Of a DNA stretch of 64,000 bases, positions 35,629 through 43,764 are shown one piece after another (the stretch's first letter is position 1; every line of letters starts with the position of its first letter). Source of the stretch: Curtobacterium sp. VKM Ac-1376 (GTDB taxonomy: Bacteria; Actinomycetota; Actinomycetes; Actinomycetales; Microbacteriaceae); the NCBI RefSeq assembly GCF_015351025.1, contig NZ_JADKRV010000002.1, positions 124,001-188,000 on the forward strand, given 5' to 3'. A program made the position numbers and the translations under genes. The notes below the pieces were generated by a model that saw nothing but the letters and a program-made list of their open reading frames with translations, had not been told where the DNA came from and did not search any database.

Positions 35629-37002
35629 GTGCCCACCCTCCGACTCGCCATCGTCGGCGCCGGCCCGGCTGGCATCTACGCCGCGGACATCCTGCTGCGC
35701 GAGGCCCACGGCTACGACGTGTCGATCGACCTGTTCGAGCAGCTCCCCGCACCCTACGGTCTGGTCCGCTACGGCGTCGCCCCGGACCACCCGCGCATCA
35801 AGGGCATCATCAACGCCCTGCGCGACGTCCTCGACCGCGGTGTCGTCCGGCTGTTCGGCAACGTCCGCTACGGCGAGGACATCACCCTCGAGGACCTCAA
35901 GAAGCACTACAACGCCGTCGTCTTCTCGACGGGTGCGATCAAGGACGCCGACCTCGACGTCCCCGGCGTCGACCTCGACGGCTCGTACGGTGCAGCCGAG
36001 TTCGTGAGCTGGTTCGACGGGCACCCGGACGTCCCCCGAACCTGGCCGCTGAACGCCGAGAGCGTCGCCGTGATCGGTGTCGGCAACGTCGCCCTCGACG
36101 TCTCCCGCATCCTGGCGAAGCACGCCGAGGACCTGCTGCCGACCGAGATCCCGGCGAACGTCCACGAGGGGCTCAAGGCATCACCCGTCACGGACGTGCA
36201 CGTCTTCGGGCGCCGCGGCCCCGCGCAGGTGAAGTTCACGCCGCTCGAGCTCCGCGAGCTCGGTGAGATGCGCGACGTCGACATGGTCGTGTACGACGAG
36301 GACTTCGACCACGACGAGGCCTCGAAGACCGCCATCGCCACCAACAAGCAGGTCATGGTGATCAACCGCGTGCTCGAGCAGTGGCGCACGCGAGAGGTCG
36401 GTCAGGCGAGCCGCCGACTGCACCTGCACTTCTACGCGAAGCCGGTCGAGTTCGTCGGCGACGAGCAGGGCAAGCTGACCGCCATCCGCTACGAGCGCAC
36501 CCGCCCGAACGGTGAGGGCGGCGTCGAGGGGACCGGCGAGATCCGCGAGATCCCGATCCAGGCCGCCTACCGCGCGGTCGGGTACTTCGGCTCACCGCTG
36601 CCCGGCGTCCCGTTCGACGAGCGACACGGGGTGATCCCGAACCACGAGGGCCAGGTCCTCGACGACGACAACCAGCAGATCCCCGGTGTCTACGCAACCG
36701 GCTGGATCAAGCGCGGCCCGGTCGGCCTGATCGGACACACGAAGTCCGACGCGATGGAGACCGTCCAGCACATCGTCAACGACCAGGCGAGCTGGTGGAC
36801 CCCGGAGGATCCGTCCGACGCCGCGATCCCCGCCCTGCTCCGCGAGCGTGGTGTCGAGTACACCGACCTCGAGGGCTGGCACAACCTGGACACCCACGAG
36901 CAGGCCCTCGGCGCGCGCGACGGTCGTGAACGCATCAAGGTCGTGCCCCGCGACGAGATGATCGACGTCTCGCTCGGACGCGCCGACGAGCCGACGAGCT
37001 GA
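35629..37002 (+). CDS. fprA: Ferredoxin-NADP reductase, FprA type
   Basis: 457 residues, the glutathione-reductase-like FprA branch (adrenodoxin reductase family). FAD-binding IVGAGPAGIYAADIL is at residues 7-21 and NADP-binding VIGVGNVALDVSR at about 147-159; AYRAVGYFG and GPVGLIGHTKSDA are family marks. It passes electrons from NADPH to ferredoxins. GTG 35629 follows a GGAGA site. It is probably expressed with the menaquinone genes, and the next gene begins five bases after its stop. Confidence 0.93.
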   Translation: MPTLRLAIVGAGPAGIYAADILLREAHGYDVSIDLFEQLPAPYGLVRYGVAPDHPRIKGIINALRDVLDRGVVRLFGNVRYGEDITLEDLKKHYNAVVFSTGAIKDADLDVPGVDLDGSYGAAEFVSWFDGHPDVPRTWPLNAESVAVIGVGNVALDVSRILAKHAEDLLPTEIPANVHEGLKASPVTDVHVFGRRGPAQVKFTPLELRELGEMRDVDMVVYDEDFDHDEASKTAIATNKQVMVINRVLEQWRTREVGQASRRLHLHFYAKPVEFVGDEQGKLTAIRYERTRPNGEGGVEGTGEIREIPIQAAYRAVGYFGSPLPGVPFDERHGVIPNHEGQVLDDDNQQIPGVYATGWIKRGPVGLIGHTKSDAMETVQHIVNDQASWWTPEDPSDAAIPALLRERGVEYTDLEGWHNLDTHEQALGARDGRERIKVVPRDEMIDVSLGRADEPTS

Positions 37003-37007
37003 CCGCG

Positions 37008-38183
37008 ATGACCGGCCCGCGCCCCGCCCCGCCCACCGCGGAGCGGGGCGCGTCCGTCATCGGCGCGCGGCTGCAGGGCGTCGACGTCGCGCGCGCGGTC
37101 GCGTTGCTCGGCATGATGGCCGCCCACGTCGGCGGCGTCGCGGACCAGCTCGAGTGGACCGATCCGGCCACCTGGTCCGCCGTGGCACACGGTCGTCCGT
37201 CCGCCCTGTTCGCGGTGCTCGCCGGCGTCTCGATCGGCCTCACGAGCGGTCGGACCGCTCCGCCGGCGCCACCGACGATCGGACGCGTCCGCGCACGCCT
37301 GGCGGTCCGCGCCGCGGTGGTGGTCGCGATCGGGTTCGTCCTGATCGCCCTCGACACCCCGGTGTACGTCATCCTGCCGACCTACGGCGTGCTGTTCCTG
37401 CTGGTGGTCCCCGTGCTCCGACTCCGTCCCGCGCCGTTGCTCGGCATCGCGGCCTGCGCCGCGGTGCTGTCGCCGATCGTGGCGACCGCGATCGCTCCCG
37501 CCTACGCGGACGCCGGCATGGTCGGCGTGCAGCTCGGCCTGGTGTACCCCGTGGTCACGTTCCTGGCGTACGTCCTGGTCGGACTGGCGGTCGCCCGTTC
37601 CGGCCTGGGCCCACGCCGCCGGTTCCCGGACGACGCGCCAGCGGCGTGTGGGCCGTGCCGGTGGGGAGAGGCCCGGGGCCGGCAGGTCGCGCTCCTCGCG
37701 TCCGGTGCGCTGGTCGCCGCCGCCGCGTACGTCGTCGGCGCGGTCCTCGCCCCGCTGCCGGACGACGCGGCCCTGGCGTTCCCGGGGGTTCCGTACGCGG
37801 GGGCGAGCAGCACGCCCGCCGAAGCCCTCGCCCAGCTGTTCCTGTCGCCGCGCGACCACTCGTCGTCGATCGTCGACGTGATCGGTTCCGCAGGGGTGGC
37901 GGTCGCGGTCATCGCACTCTGCACGCTCGTGTTCGACGGTCGCGGCCGGATCGCCGAGCGGATCGCGTTCCCGCTCGCCGCGGTCGGCTCGATGCCGCTG
38001 ACGATCTACTCGGGGCACCTCGTGGTGATCGCCCTGCTGCCCGCGTACCCGGGGTCGGCCGAGGCGTGGGGGTGGTTCGCCCTCGGCTCGGTGGTCTTCG
38101 CGATGCTCTGGCGGCGGTTCCTCGGCCGGGGCCCGCTCGAGCGCGTGGTCGGGGCACTGGCGTCCCTCGTCCCGATGCGCTGA
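37008..38183 (+). CDS. DUF418/DUF1624-like multipass membrane protein
   Basis: 391 residues with about ten hydrophobic helices. The start GARLQGVDVARAVALLGMMAAH and the later PLTIYSGHLVVIALL resemble membrane acyltransferase-like proteins of the DUF418/DUF1624 (heparan N-acetyltransferase-like) group. Substrate unknown. Residues 200-225 are hydrophilic with two Cys and are encoded by a copy of a 78-base repeat that also occurs between yajQ and tRNA-Tyr (37605-37682 and 40237-40314), so this loop appears to be an in-frame insertion. ATG 37008 is the natural start. Confidence 0.8.
   Translation: MTGPRPAPPTAERGASVIGARLQGVDVARAVALLGMMAAHVGGVADQLEWTDPATWSAVAHGRPSALFAVLAGVSIGLTSGRTAPPAPPTIGRVRARLAVRAAVVVAIGFVLIALDTPVYVILPTYGVLFLLVVPVLRLRPAPLLGIAACAAVLSPIVATAIAPAYADAGMVGVQLGLVYPVVTFLAYVLVGLAVARSGLGPRRRFPDDAPAACGPCRWGEARGRQVALLASGALVAAAAYVVGAVLAPLPDDAALAFPGVPYAGASSTPAEALAQLFLSPRDHSSSIVDVIGSAGVAVAVIALCTLVFDGRGRIAERIAFPLAAVGSMPLTIYSGHLVVIALLPAYPGSAEAWGWFALGSVVFAMLWRRFLGRGPLERVVGALASLVPMR
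37605..37682. repeat. Dispersed 78-base repeat, copy A (inside a gene)
   Basis: It aligns without gaps to 40237-40314 with 67 of 78 identical bases (counted by hand). It contains an imperfect palindrome around GCGCCAGCGGC. Copy A lies in frame inside the membrane protein gene, in a loop between helices. It has features of a REP-like or miniature element. Confidence 0.85.
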
Positions 38184-38194
38184 GCGTGCTTGGC

Positions 38195-38213
38195 GGAGGC
38201 GATCCGCGCCTCC
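38195..38213. terminator. Short GGAGGC hairpin between convergent genes
   Basis: GGAGGCG (38195-38201) pairs with CGCCTCC (38207-38213) across a 5-base loop. It lies 11 bases past the membrane-protein stop and 15 bases beyond the cls stop, so it can terminate both transcripts. Confidence 0.65.
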
Positions 38214-38228
38214 CGAACGCCCGGTGCG

Positions 38229-39689
38229 CTACTGCAGCGCCGCCGTCAGCCGCGCGACGTTGTCGAGCACCTGCGACCGACGCGGCCGGTCGAGCCACGC
38301 GTCGAGCGTGAGCTCGAAGCTGTGCTCCTTGTAGGCGTCCTGCACCTCGCGCAGCGCTTCGACGAAGCGGCGCCCGCGCACCATGACGGACACCTCGAGG
38401 TTCAGGCTGAACGACCGCATGTCCATGTTGCTCGAGCCGATCACCGACACCTCGTCATCGATCGTGAAGTGCTTCGCGTGCAGGATCGTCGGTGCTCGGT
38501 ACAGCCAGATCCTGACGCCGGCGCGCAGGAGTTCCTCGTAGTACGAGCGCTGCGCGTGCCACGTCATCGTGTGGTCGCCCATCTCGCCGACGAACAGTTC
38601 GACCTCGACCCCGCGCTGGGCCGTCGTGGTGATGGCGTAGAGCATCGAGTCGTCCGGTACGAAGTACGGCGACGTGATCGAGACCTTCCGCTGGGCCGAG
38701 TAGAGCAGCGCGTTGAAGAGGCGGAGGTTGTTCTCGCCGTCGAAGCCCGGGCCGGACGGCACCACCTGGCAGTCGAGGGCGTCGCCGCGGTCGGCGCGCT
38801 GCACGGGGTCGCTCTCACGCAGGAGCAGCTCGTCGGTCTCGCTGTACCAGTCGGTGACGAACAGGGCGTTGAGTCCGGCGACGACCGGGCCCTCGAACCG
38901 GGCGAACAGGTCCTTGTAGACCATGCCCTTCTCGACGTGCGCCTTGATGTCGTACGACGCGTCGATCAGGTTCTGTGACCCGGTGAACGCGACCGAGCCG
39001 TCGATGACCATGATCTTCCGGTGGTTGCGCAGGTCGGGGCGCTGGAACTTCCCCTGCAGCGGCAGGAGCGGCAGCATGAGGTGCCACTCGAGGCCGGCGC
39101 CGTCCATGAACGCGAGCGTGTCCCGGTAGCCGGGGTAGCCGCGGCTGGCCCAGTGGTCGAGCAGGAACCGGACCGTGACCCCGCGGGCCTGGGCGCGGGC
39201 GAGCGCCTCGAAGAACGGGCGCGTCGTGTCGTCGAGGGTCGCGATGTAGAACTCGACGTGCACGAACCGGCGCGACTGGTCGATCGCCCTGGTCATCTCG
39301 GCGATGGACCCCTCGGAGTCGGGGTAGAGCTCTGCGGAGTTGCCACCGACCAGGGGCATCGAGCCGAGCTCGCGGTTCAGCTTCGTGATGCTCTCGAGCC
39401 ACAGCGGCCACGGGTGGTCGCGGCGTACGCGTTCGATGCCCTCGGTCTGCTCGAGGATGTAGGCGTTGATCTCGGTCTGCTTCTCACGGCGTGCGCGCGG
39501 CAGCTTCGTCGACCCGATGACCAGGAAGACGATGAACCCGATGTAGGGGATGAGGAAGATGGCGAGCAGCCAGGCGGTCGCGGTCTGCGGCTTCCGGTTG
39601 ATCGGGACGTAGATGATCGAGAAGACGCGGATCGCCAGGTCCAACAGGACGAGCAGGACGGTGATCGCGACGCTGAGCCAGTGCTCCAC
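38229..39689 (-). CDS. cls: Cardiolipin synthase (phospholipase D type)
   Basis: 486 residues. Two N-terminal membrane helices (about 5-25 and 38-58) are followed by two phospholipase-D catalytic motifs: NHRKIMVIDGSVAFTGSQN and LHAKHFTIDDEVSVIGSSN, each with H-x-K-x4-D. It condenses phosphatidylglycerol molecules to cardiolipin. The open frame extends upstream into yajQ; GTG 39689 gives a normal N-terminus, 37 bases after the yajQ stop, though no clear ribosome binding site is seen, so coupling to yajQ is possible. Confidence 0.91.
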   Translation of the reverse strand: MEHWLSVAITVLLVLLDLAIRVFSIIYVPINRKPQTATAWLLAIFLIPYIGFIVFLVIGSTKLPRARREKQTEINAYILEQTEGIERVRRDHPWPLWLESITKLNRELGSMPLVGGNSAELYPDSEGSIAEMTRAIDQSRRFVHVEFYIATLDDTTRPFFEALARAQARGVTVRFLLDHWASRGYPGYRDTLAFMDGAGLEWHLMLPLLPLQGKFQRPDLRNHRKIMVIDGSVAFTGSQNLIDASYDIKAHVEKGMVYKDLFARFEGPVVAGLNALFVTDWYSETDELLLRESDPVQRADRGDALDCQVVPSGPGFDGENNLRLFNALLYSAQRKVSITSPYFVPDDSMLYAITTTAQRGVEVELFVGEMGDHTMTWHAQRSYYEELLRAGVRIWLYRAPTILHAKHFTIDDEVSVIGSSNMDMRSFSLNLEVSVMVRGRRFVEALREVQDAYKEHSFELTLDAWLDRPRRSQVLDNVARLTAALQ

Positions 39690-39726
39690 GGGGTGCCGGT
39701 GTCGGGTGTCGTTCAGGCGCCGCGCG

Positions 39727-40215
39727 TCAGCGGAAGTTGATGAACTGCAGCGGCACGTCGAACTCTTCACCCTTGAGGAGCTGGATCGTGTTCTGCAGGT
39801 CGTCGCGGCTCTTCGAGGAGACGCGGAGCTCGTCGCCCTGGATCTGGCTCTTCACGCTCTTCGCGGCGTTGGCCCGCAGGAAGGCGCCGATCTTCTTCGC
39901 GACGTCCTGCTCGATGCCGTTCTTGAACTTCACCTCGATGCGGTACTCCTTGCCCGAGGGGTACGGGTCACCGGCGTCGAGGCTCTTCAGGCTGATGTTG
40001 CGCTTGATCGCCTTGCTCTGCAGCACGTCGAGCACGGCCTTCGCCCGCTCTTCGGAGTTCGCCTTGATGAGGACGTCCTCACCGCTGAAGGCGATCGAAG
40101 CGTCGGCACCCTTGAAGTCGTACCGCTGCTCGATCTCCTTGGCGGCCTGGTTGAGGGCGTTCTCCGCCTCCATCTTGTCGACCTTGCTCACCACGTCGAA
40201 GGAACTGTCTGCCAT
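39727..40215 (-). CDS. yajQ: YajQ family nucleotide-binding protein
   Basis: 162 residues, full length. YajQ/UPF0234 proteins consist of two ferredoxin-like repeats and bind nucleotides; in Xanthomonas a member binds cyclic di-GMP. Signature parts: MADSSFDVVSKVD, RYDFKGADAS, KSIQGDELRV-like (KSQIQGDELRVSSKSRDDLQ) and the end LQFINFR. The start is ATG 40215. Confidence 0.95.
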   Translation of the reverse strand: MADSSFDVVSKVDKMEAENALNQAAKEIEQRYDFKGADASIAFSGEDVLIKANSEERAKAVLDVLQSKAIKRNISLKSLDAGDPYPSGKEYRIEVKFKNGIEQDVAKKIGAFLRANAAKSVKSQIQGDELRVSSKSRDDLQNTIQLLKGEEFDVPLQFINFR

Positions 40216-40236
40216 GCGGGACAGCCTAACGGCGGA

Positions 40237-40314
40237 CTGGGCCCACGTCGCCGGTACCCGGATGCCGCGCCAGCGGCGTCCGGGCCGTGCCGATGGGGGG
40301 AGGGCCGGTTCCGG
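40237..40314. repeat. Dispersed 78-base repeat, copy B (intergenic)
   Basis: Second copy of the element at 37605-37682, 86% identical. It lies 22 bases upstream of the yajQ start, so it may overlap the yajQ promoter region. It can form an imperfect hairpin. No open frame of its own. Confidence 0.85.
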
Positions 40315-40361
40315 CCGCGTGGAGCGGCTCGTGGTGGTCACGACCACCGTCCCGGATCCGC

Positions 40362-40367
40362 TATGCT
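40362..40367 (+). promoter_or_regulatory. tRNA-Tyr -10 box
   Basis: TATGCT lies 45 bases before the mature tRNA end. The -35 region has no good match to TTGACA. Upstream GTGGTCACGACCAC (40332-40345) is a near-perfect dyad of unknown role. Confidence 0.5.
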
Positions 40368-40412
40368 CTTGTGCGCGCCTTCGGTTGGTGATCACACCGG
40401 CTGGGTGCGCAT

Positions 40413-40497
40413 GGCAAGTTACCCAAGCGGCCAAAGGGATCTGACTGTAAATCAGCCGGCGTAGCCTTCGGGGGTTCGAATCCCTCACTTGCCACCA
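40413..40497 (+). tRNA. tRNA-Tyr (GTA)
   Basis: Complete class II tRNA: acceptor GGCAAGT pairs with ACTTGCC, the anticodon GTA is at 40447-40449, a long variable arm follows, and the T loop is GGTTCGAATCC. CCA is encoded (40495-40497), unlike the other three tRNAs here. A strong terminator begins six bases later. Confidence 0.97.
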
Positions 40498-40502
40498 GCA
40501 CC

Positions 40503-40538
40503 GAGAACGGCCCCGTCCATGCGGACGGGGCCGTTCTC
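40503..40538 (+). terminator. Terminator after tRNA-Tyr
   Basis: A 16-bp perfect stem (40503-40518 with 40523-40538) closes a 4-base ATGC loop. It is followed by CGTCTCC rather than a U-run. It separates the tRNA from the downstream phosphatase gene. Confidence 0.85.
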
Positions 40539-40579
40539 GTCTCCGGACGCGCTTCCTCCCTTTCCGGGAGGATGGTCGC

Positions 40580-41407
40580 ATGGCCGACCTCACCCCGTCC
40601 CAGTTCGCCGACCTCGCCGAGTCGATCGCCCGCGACGCAGCGGCCCTGGCCGCACGGCGGCGCGCCGAGGGCGTCGAGGTCGCCGATCGGAAGTCGAGCA
40701 TCGTCGACGTGGTGACCGCCGCCGACCGGGAGGTCGAGGCCCTCATCCGCGCCCGCATCGCCGAGGCCCGCCCCGACGACGCCTTCCACGGTGAGGAGTC
40801 CGGCTCCGCCTCCGGTGCGTCCGGTTTCACGTGGGTGGTCGATCCGATCGACGGCACGGTCAACTACCTGTACGGCAGCGCCGAGTACGGGGTGAGCGTC
40901 GGCGTCGTGCGCGGTGCCCCGGACCCGATGACGTGGGAGCCCGTCGCCGGGATCGTCGTCGCCCCCGCCACCGGGACCGTCTTCCGAGCGGCGGCCGGGC
41001 AGGGTGCGACGCGCGACGGGGTGCCGCTGTCCGTCGGGTCGCCGGCCTCGCTCGCCGAGACGCTCGTCGCCACCGGTTTCGGGTACACGGCCGACCGCCG
41101 TCGGGAGCAGGTCCGCGTGCTCGCTGGCCTGATCGGCGAGGTGCGCGACATCCGCCGCGGGGGAGCAGCGTCGCTGGACTGCTGCGCGGTCGGAGCCGGG
41201 GTCGTCGATGCCTACTACGAGCGCGGGATCAACCCGTGGGACATGGCGGGCGGGGCGCTCGTGGCGCAGGAGGCCGGGGCGTCGATCCGGATCTGGGAGG
41301 CCGGCGGCACCCGGTCCTTCCTGTTCGCGAGCCCGGCGGTCGCCGACGAACTCGAGGCTCTGGTGCGCGGCCTCGAGACCGACGCGCTCGGCGCCCTCCA
41401 CGCCTGA
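40580..41407 (+). CDS. Inositol monophosphatase family protein
   Basis: 275 residues. Metal-dependent sugar-phosphatase superfamily: FHGEESG carries the metal-binding Glu pair, WVVDPIDGTVNYLYG is motif A with Asp ligands, and NPWDMAGGALVAQEAG is motif B. Members hydrolyse inositol-1-phosphate, histidinol phosphate or other sugar phosphates; the substrate cannot be assigned. ATG 40580 follows GGGAGGAT. Confidence 0.92.
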   Translation: MADLTPSQFADLAESIARDAAALAARRRAEGVEVADRKSSIVDVVTAADREVEALIRARIAEARPDDAFHGEESGSASGASGFTWVVDPIDGTVNYLYGSAEYGVSVGVVRGAPDPMTWEPVAGIVVAPATGTVFRAAAGQGATRDGVPLSVGSPASLAETLVATGFGYTADRRREQVRVLAGLIGEVRDIRRGGAASLDCCAVGAGVVDAYYERGINPWDMAGGALVAQEAGASIRIWEAGGTRSFLFASPAVADELEALVRGLETDALGALHA

Positions 41408-41495
41408 CGACCCGCCGGCCCCTCGGCCCGGGGTGCCCGACGGACGGGTCAGGACTGGCGACGTGCGGCGACGTTTGCTAGCGTGCTCAGGTCCC

Positions 41496-41512
41496 GTTAT
41501 CTGCTCGTTACC
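41496..41512 (+). promoter_or_regulatory. Direct repeat GTTATC-N5-GTTACC upstream of M23 peptidase
   Basis: Two near-identical hexamers 11 bases apart lie 42 bases before the peptidase start and just downstream of a TAGCGT hexamer (41479-41484). The pattern resembles binding sites of the actinobacterial regulator MtrA, which controls cell-wall hydrolase genes including M23 peptidases. By inference this is a regulatory site. Confidence 0.4.
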
Positions 41513-41553
41513 ATCGAGCGAGCCCTTCCCCGATCAGGATCGCCACCGCACGC

Positions 41554-42744
41554 ATGCCGCATTCCCCTCTGTCGTCCGCTCCCACCGACGGTTCCGTCGA
41601 CGCCGCCACCCCGGTCGTCCACCTGACCCGACGAGCTCGGATCGAGGCGGAGCGCGCAGCGGCCAAGGGCTCGACCACGCTGTCGGCGCAGACCCCGGCG
41701 TCCCCGTCCTTCGACGACGTGGTCGGGCCGGCGACGCCGATGACCCCGGCGGCCCCCGTCTCGCCCGTCGACTTCGCGCCGGCCTCGCCCGCGCGGCCGG
41801 CGTCCCGGATCGCCACGCCGCCGGCCCCCACCTCGCCGATCGTCCAGGCCGTTCCGGCCCGTACGTCCGCGCGCGCAGCCGCGGCCGCACCGTCCGTCCC
41901 GCAGCGGCGTCGCGTCTCCGGCCAGGTCCCCGCGTCCCGCCGTCGGGCTGCGGGCGCCACACGGGCCGCGGCGGCGACCGCCCCGGTCGACCGCGCGACC
42001 CGGCACATCGCCGCGTCCTCTCCCCGGACGATCCCCGCCCCGAAGCAGGGCGCCTCGTTCCGCCGAGCGGCCTCGCGTGTCACCGCCGTCGGCGCACTGC
42101 TCTTCGTCGCCGGTCTCGTCGTCTCGACGTCCCTGCCCGCGCAGGCACTGTGGGTGCCCGAGTCCGGTTCCACTGCGGCGCGTTCGAGCGCGGGCGGTGC
42201 GACCCAGTCGATGAGCGTCGGTGCCTCGGCAGACGGTTCGACCGCGCGCGACCAGTACACGGTGTCGGACGCCACCCAGTACGCCAACGTCGACTCGTCG
42301 AGCTTCACGAACGACCCGACCGGCACCATCCAGTGGCCGTTCCTGACCGGGGTCCCGATCACCTCGGGCTTCGGCGGGCGCCAGGTCGCCGGCTGCTCGT
42401 TCTGCTCGACGAACCACATGGGCGTCGACTTCGCTCCCGGCGAGGGCACCCCGATCGGCGTCATCGCCGCCGGCACCGTCATCAAGGTGCAGGCGAACGA
42501 CGGCGGCTTCGGCAACGACGTCTGGGTGGAGCACGACGTGGACGGCAAGCAGTTCGTCAGTGTCTACGGCCACATGGAGGACAACTCCTTCAAGGTGGTC
42601 ACCGGCCAGCAGGTCGAGGTGGGCGACGTCCTCGGTCTCGTCGGCAGCACGGGCAACTCCACCGGTCCCCACCTGCACCTCGAGGTGCACGTCGACGGGG
42701 TCCCCGTGGACCCCCTCGCGTGGCTCAAGGCCAACGCGAACTAG
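41554..42744 (+). CDS. Secreted or membrane-anchored M23 peptidoglycan endopeptidase
   Basis: 396 residues. The first 165 residues are an Ala/Pro/Thr/Arg-rich cytoplasmic segment, unusual in length; one membrane helix follows (about 175-195, AVGALLFVAGLVVS). The C-terminal M23 domain (about 270-385) has the complete active site: NHMGVDF (His, Asp) and HLHLEV (H-x-H), so unlike the protein at 3152 it should be active. It cuts peptide cross-links in peptidoglycan. ATG 41554 is the only good start; a possible MtrA-like box lies upstream. Confidence 0.9.
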   Translation: MPHSPLSSAPTDGSVDAATPVVHLTRRARIEAERAAAKGSTTLSAQTPASPSFDDVVGPATPMTPAAPVSPVDFAPASPARPASRIATPPAPTSPIVQAVPARTSARAAAAAPSVPQRRRVSGQVPASRRRAAGATRAAAATAPVDRATRHIAASSPRTIPAPKQGASFRRAASRVTAVGALLFVAGLVVSTSLPAQALWVPESGSTAARSSAGGATQSMSVGASADGSTARDQYTVSDATQYANVDSSSFTNDPTGTIQWPFLTGVPITSGFGGRQVAGCSFCSTNHMGVDFAPGEGTPIGVIAAGTVIKVQANDGGFGNDVWVEHDVDGKQFVSVYGHMEDNSFKVVTGQQVEVGDVLGLVGSTGNSTGPHLHLEVHVDGVPVDPLAWLKANAN

Positions 42745-42806
42745 CGGTCGACGACGCGGCACGCCCGGGCGTCGTCACCGGTTCCGGAGCCGTGTCGGAG
42801 TTCTGC

Positions 42807-42812
42807 TATCCT
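42807..42812 (+). promoter_or_regulatory. Promoter -10 box for tRNA-Thr/tRNA-Met
   Basis: TATCCT lies 25 bases before tRNA-Thr. Only one promoter is seen for the two tRNAs, which are 32 bases apart and share the terminator at 43022-43044. Confidence 0.5.
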
Positions 42813-42837
42813 CGTGTGGTGCCGTTCGCGGCACATC

Positions 42838-42909
42838 GCCCCGATAGCTCAGTGGTAGAGCACCTCCATGGTAAGGAGGGGGTCGTCAGTTCAATCCTGA
42901 CTCGGGGCT
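42838..42909 (+). tRNA. tRNA-Thr (GGT)
   Basis: Acceptor GCCCCGA pairs with TCGGGGC; the anticodon stem CCTCC/GGAGG closes the loop ATGGTAA with anticodon GGT at 42870-42872. CCA is not encoded. First of a two-tRNA unit with tRNA-Met. Confidence 0.96.
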
Positions 42910-42941
42910 CCGACCCGGTGCGCGTGTCGCTCCGGATCTCT

Positions 42942-43015
42942 GGCGGGGTAGCTCAGTTGGTTAGAGCACACGACTCATAATCGTGGGGTCGCGGGTTCAA
43001 GTCCCGCCCTCGCTA
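42942..43015 (+). tRNA. tRNA-Met (CAT), elongator type
   Basis: Anticodon stem CACGA/TCGTG closes the loop CTCATAA with anticodon CAT. The acceptor stem contains two G-U pairs, including the first pair. The A1-U72-like mismatch and three-GC-pair anticodon stem of initiator tRNA are absent, so an elongator is likely; a lysidine-modified tRNA-Ile is the alternative. CCA is not encoded. Confidence 0.9.
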
Positions 43016-43021
43016 CCGCAA

Positions 43022-43044
43022 GCCCGGCGATCTCCTCGCCGGGC
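43022..43044 (+). terminator. Terminator after tRNA-Met
   Basis: GCCCGGCGA (43022-43030) pairs with TCGCCGGGC (43036-43044) over a 5-base loop, followed by TTTCGTCGTTC. It is the most classical rho-independent terminator in the window. Confidence 0.88.
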
Positions 43045-43112
43045 TTTCGTCGTTCCCGGCACCACTCGGCGGTGCACCGAAGCGCGGGACCCCGGCGTCC
43101 CTCCGAGACGCC

Positions 43113-43226
43113 GCCTCGTGCGTGAGGCGCTCCCTCGTGCGTGAGACGCCGCCTGGTGGGTGAGGCGCCGCCGAACACCGCGGCGTCTCACCGGCACCAC
43201 GGCGTCCTCCGAACACGACGGCGTCG
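43113..43226. repeat. Six degenerate 19-base repeat units
   Basis: Units begin at 43113, 43132, 43151, 43170, 43189 and 43208. Units 1-3 share (C/G)CCT-G-TG-GTGAG-CGC and units 4-6 share CCG--CAC--CGGCGTC; the second set partly resembles the reverse complement of the first. It ends ten bases before the stop of the minus-strand hypothetical gene. No open frame with normal composition. Confidence 0.75.
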
Positions 43227-43236
43227 TGCGAACGCG

Positions 43237-43635
43237 CTACCGCGTCCGGTGCGATCCCGTGTCGGTACGGACCGCGAGCACCCCGGCCGTGCGGAACGCG
43301 CTCTCGATCGCGGCGGTGACCTCCTGCCAGTCCGCTCGACGGCGGTTCGCGCCGATGCTGCCGCCCGACACCGCCGTGACGTGGCCAGCCCGCCGCAGCG
43401 TGATCGTGGTGGACGCGCCGTCGACGGTCATCGACAGCTCGTACCGGCGGTACTCCCGCGACGGGTGCGCGAGCGCCCCGAGCAGGATGGTGAGCAGCCG
43501 GCTGCCGGCGGTCGCGGTGAGCGTGCCGCCCGTCGACTCGACGTGGTGGCCGGTGCTGCGGAGCGCCGCGCCGGCGACCTCCATCGCGGTGCAGCGGTCG
43601 CCCGTGTGCACGGCGAACTCCGTCGCGGTGTCCAT
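43237..43635 (-). CDS. Hypothetical protein
   Basis: 132 residues, no recognised family. Alternating polar and hydrophobic segments such as YELSMTVDGASTTITLRR suggest a beta-rich fold; there is no signal peptide or membrane helix. ATG 43635 is selected over the longer frame to 43740 because GGGGAGG lies just upstream. It is convergent with the tRNA unit and divergent from hadA, 129 bases apart. Codon use is like its neighbours. Confidence 0.65.
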   Translation of the reverse strand: MDTATEFAVHTGDRCTAMEVAGAALRSTGHHVESTGGTLTATAGSRLLTILLGALAHPSREYRRYELSMTVDGASTTITLRRAGHVTAVSGGSIGANRRRADWQEVTAAIESAFRTAGVLAVRTDTGSHRTR

Positions 43636-43752
43636 CGGCCCTCCCCGTCCCGAACGAACTCGTGCCGTGGCACGCGCCGATTCCCCCGAACCGGACGAGG
43701 TCACTCTATCCGATGCATCCTCACGGACGGCAGGCCCCAAGACGGGCGTCGG

Positions 43753-43758
43753 TACACT
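43753..43758 (+). promoter_or_regulatory. hadA-like gene -10 box (leaderless type)
   Basis: TACACT lies six bases before GTG 43765 with no Shine-Dalgarno sequence. The first transcribed base should be at or within a base of the start codon. Confidence 0.6.
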
Positions 43759-43764
43759 GCCGTG

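Noticed and set aside
41408-41553. ydaO-type cyclic-di-AMP riboswitch before the M23 gene
   Set aside because: The leader is short and I could not find the conserved core elements.
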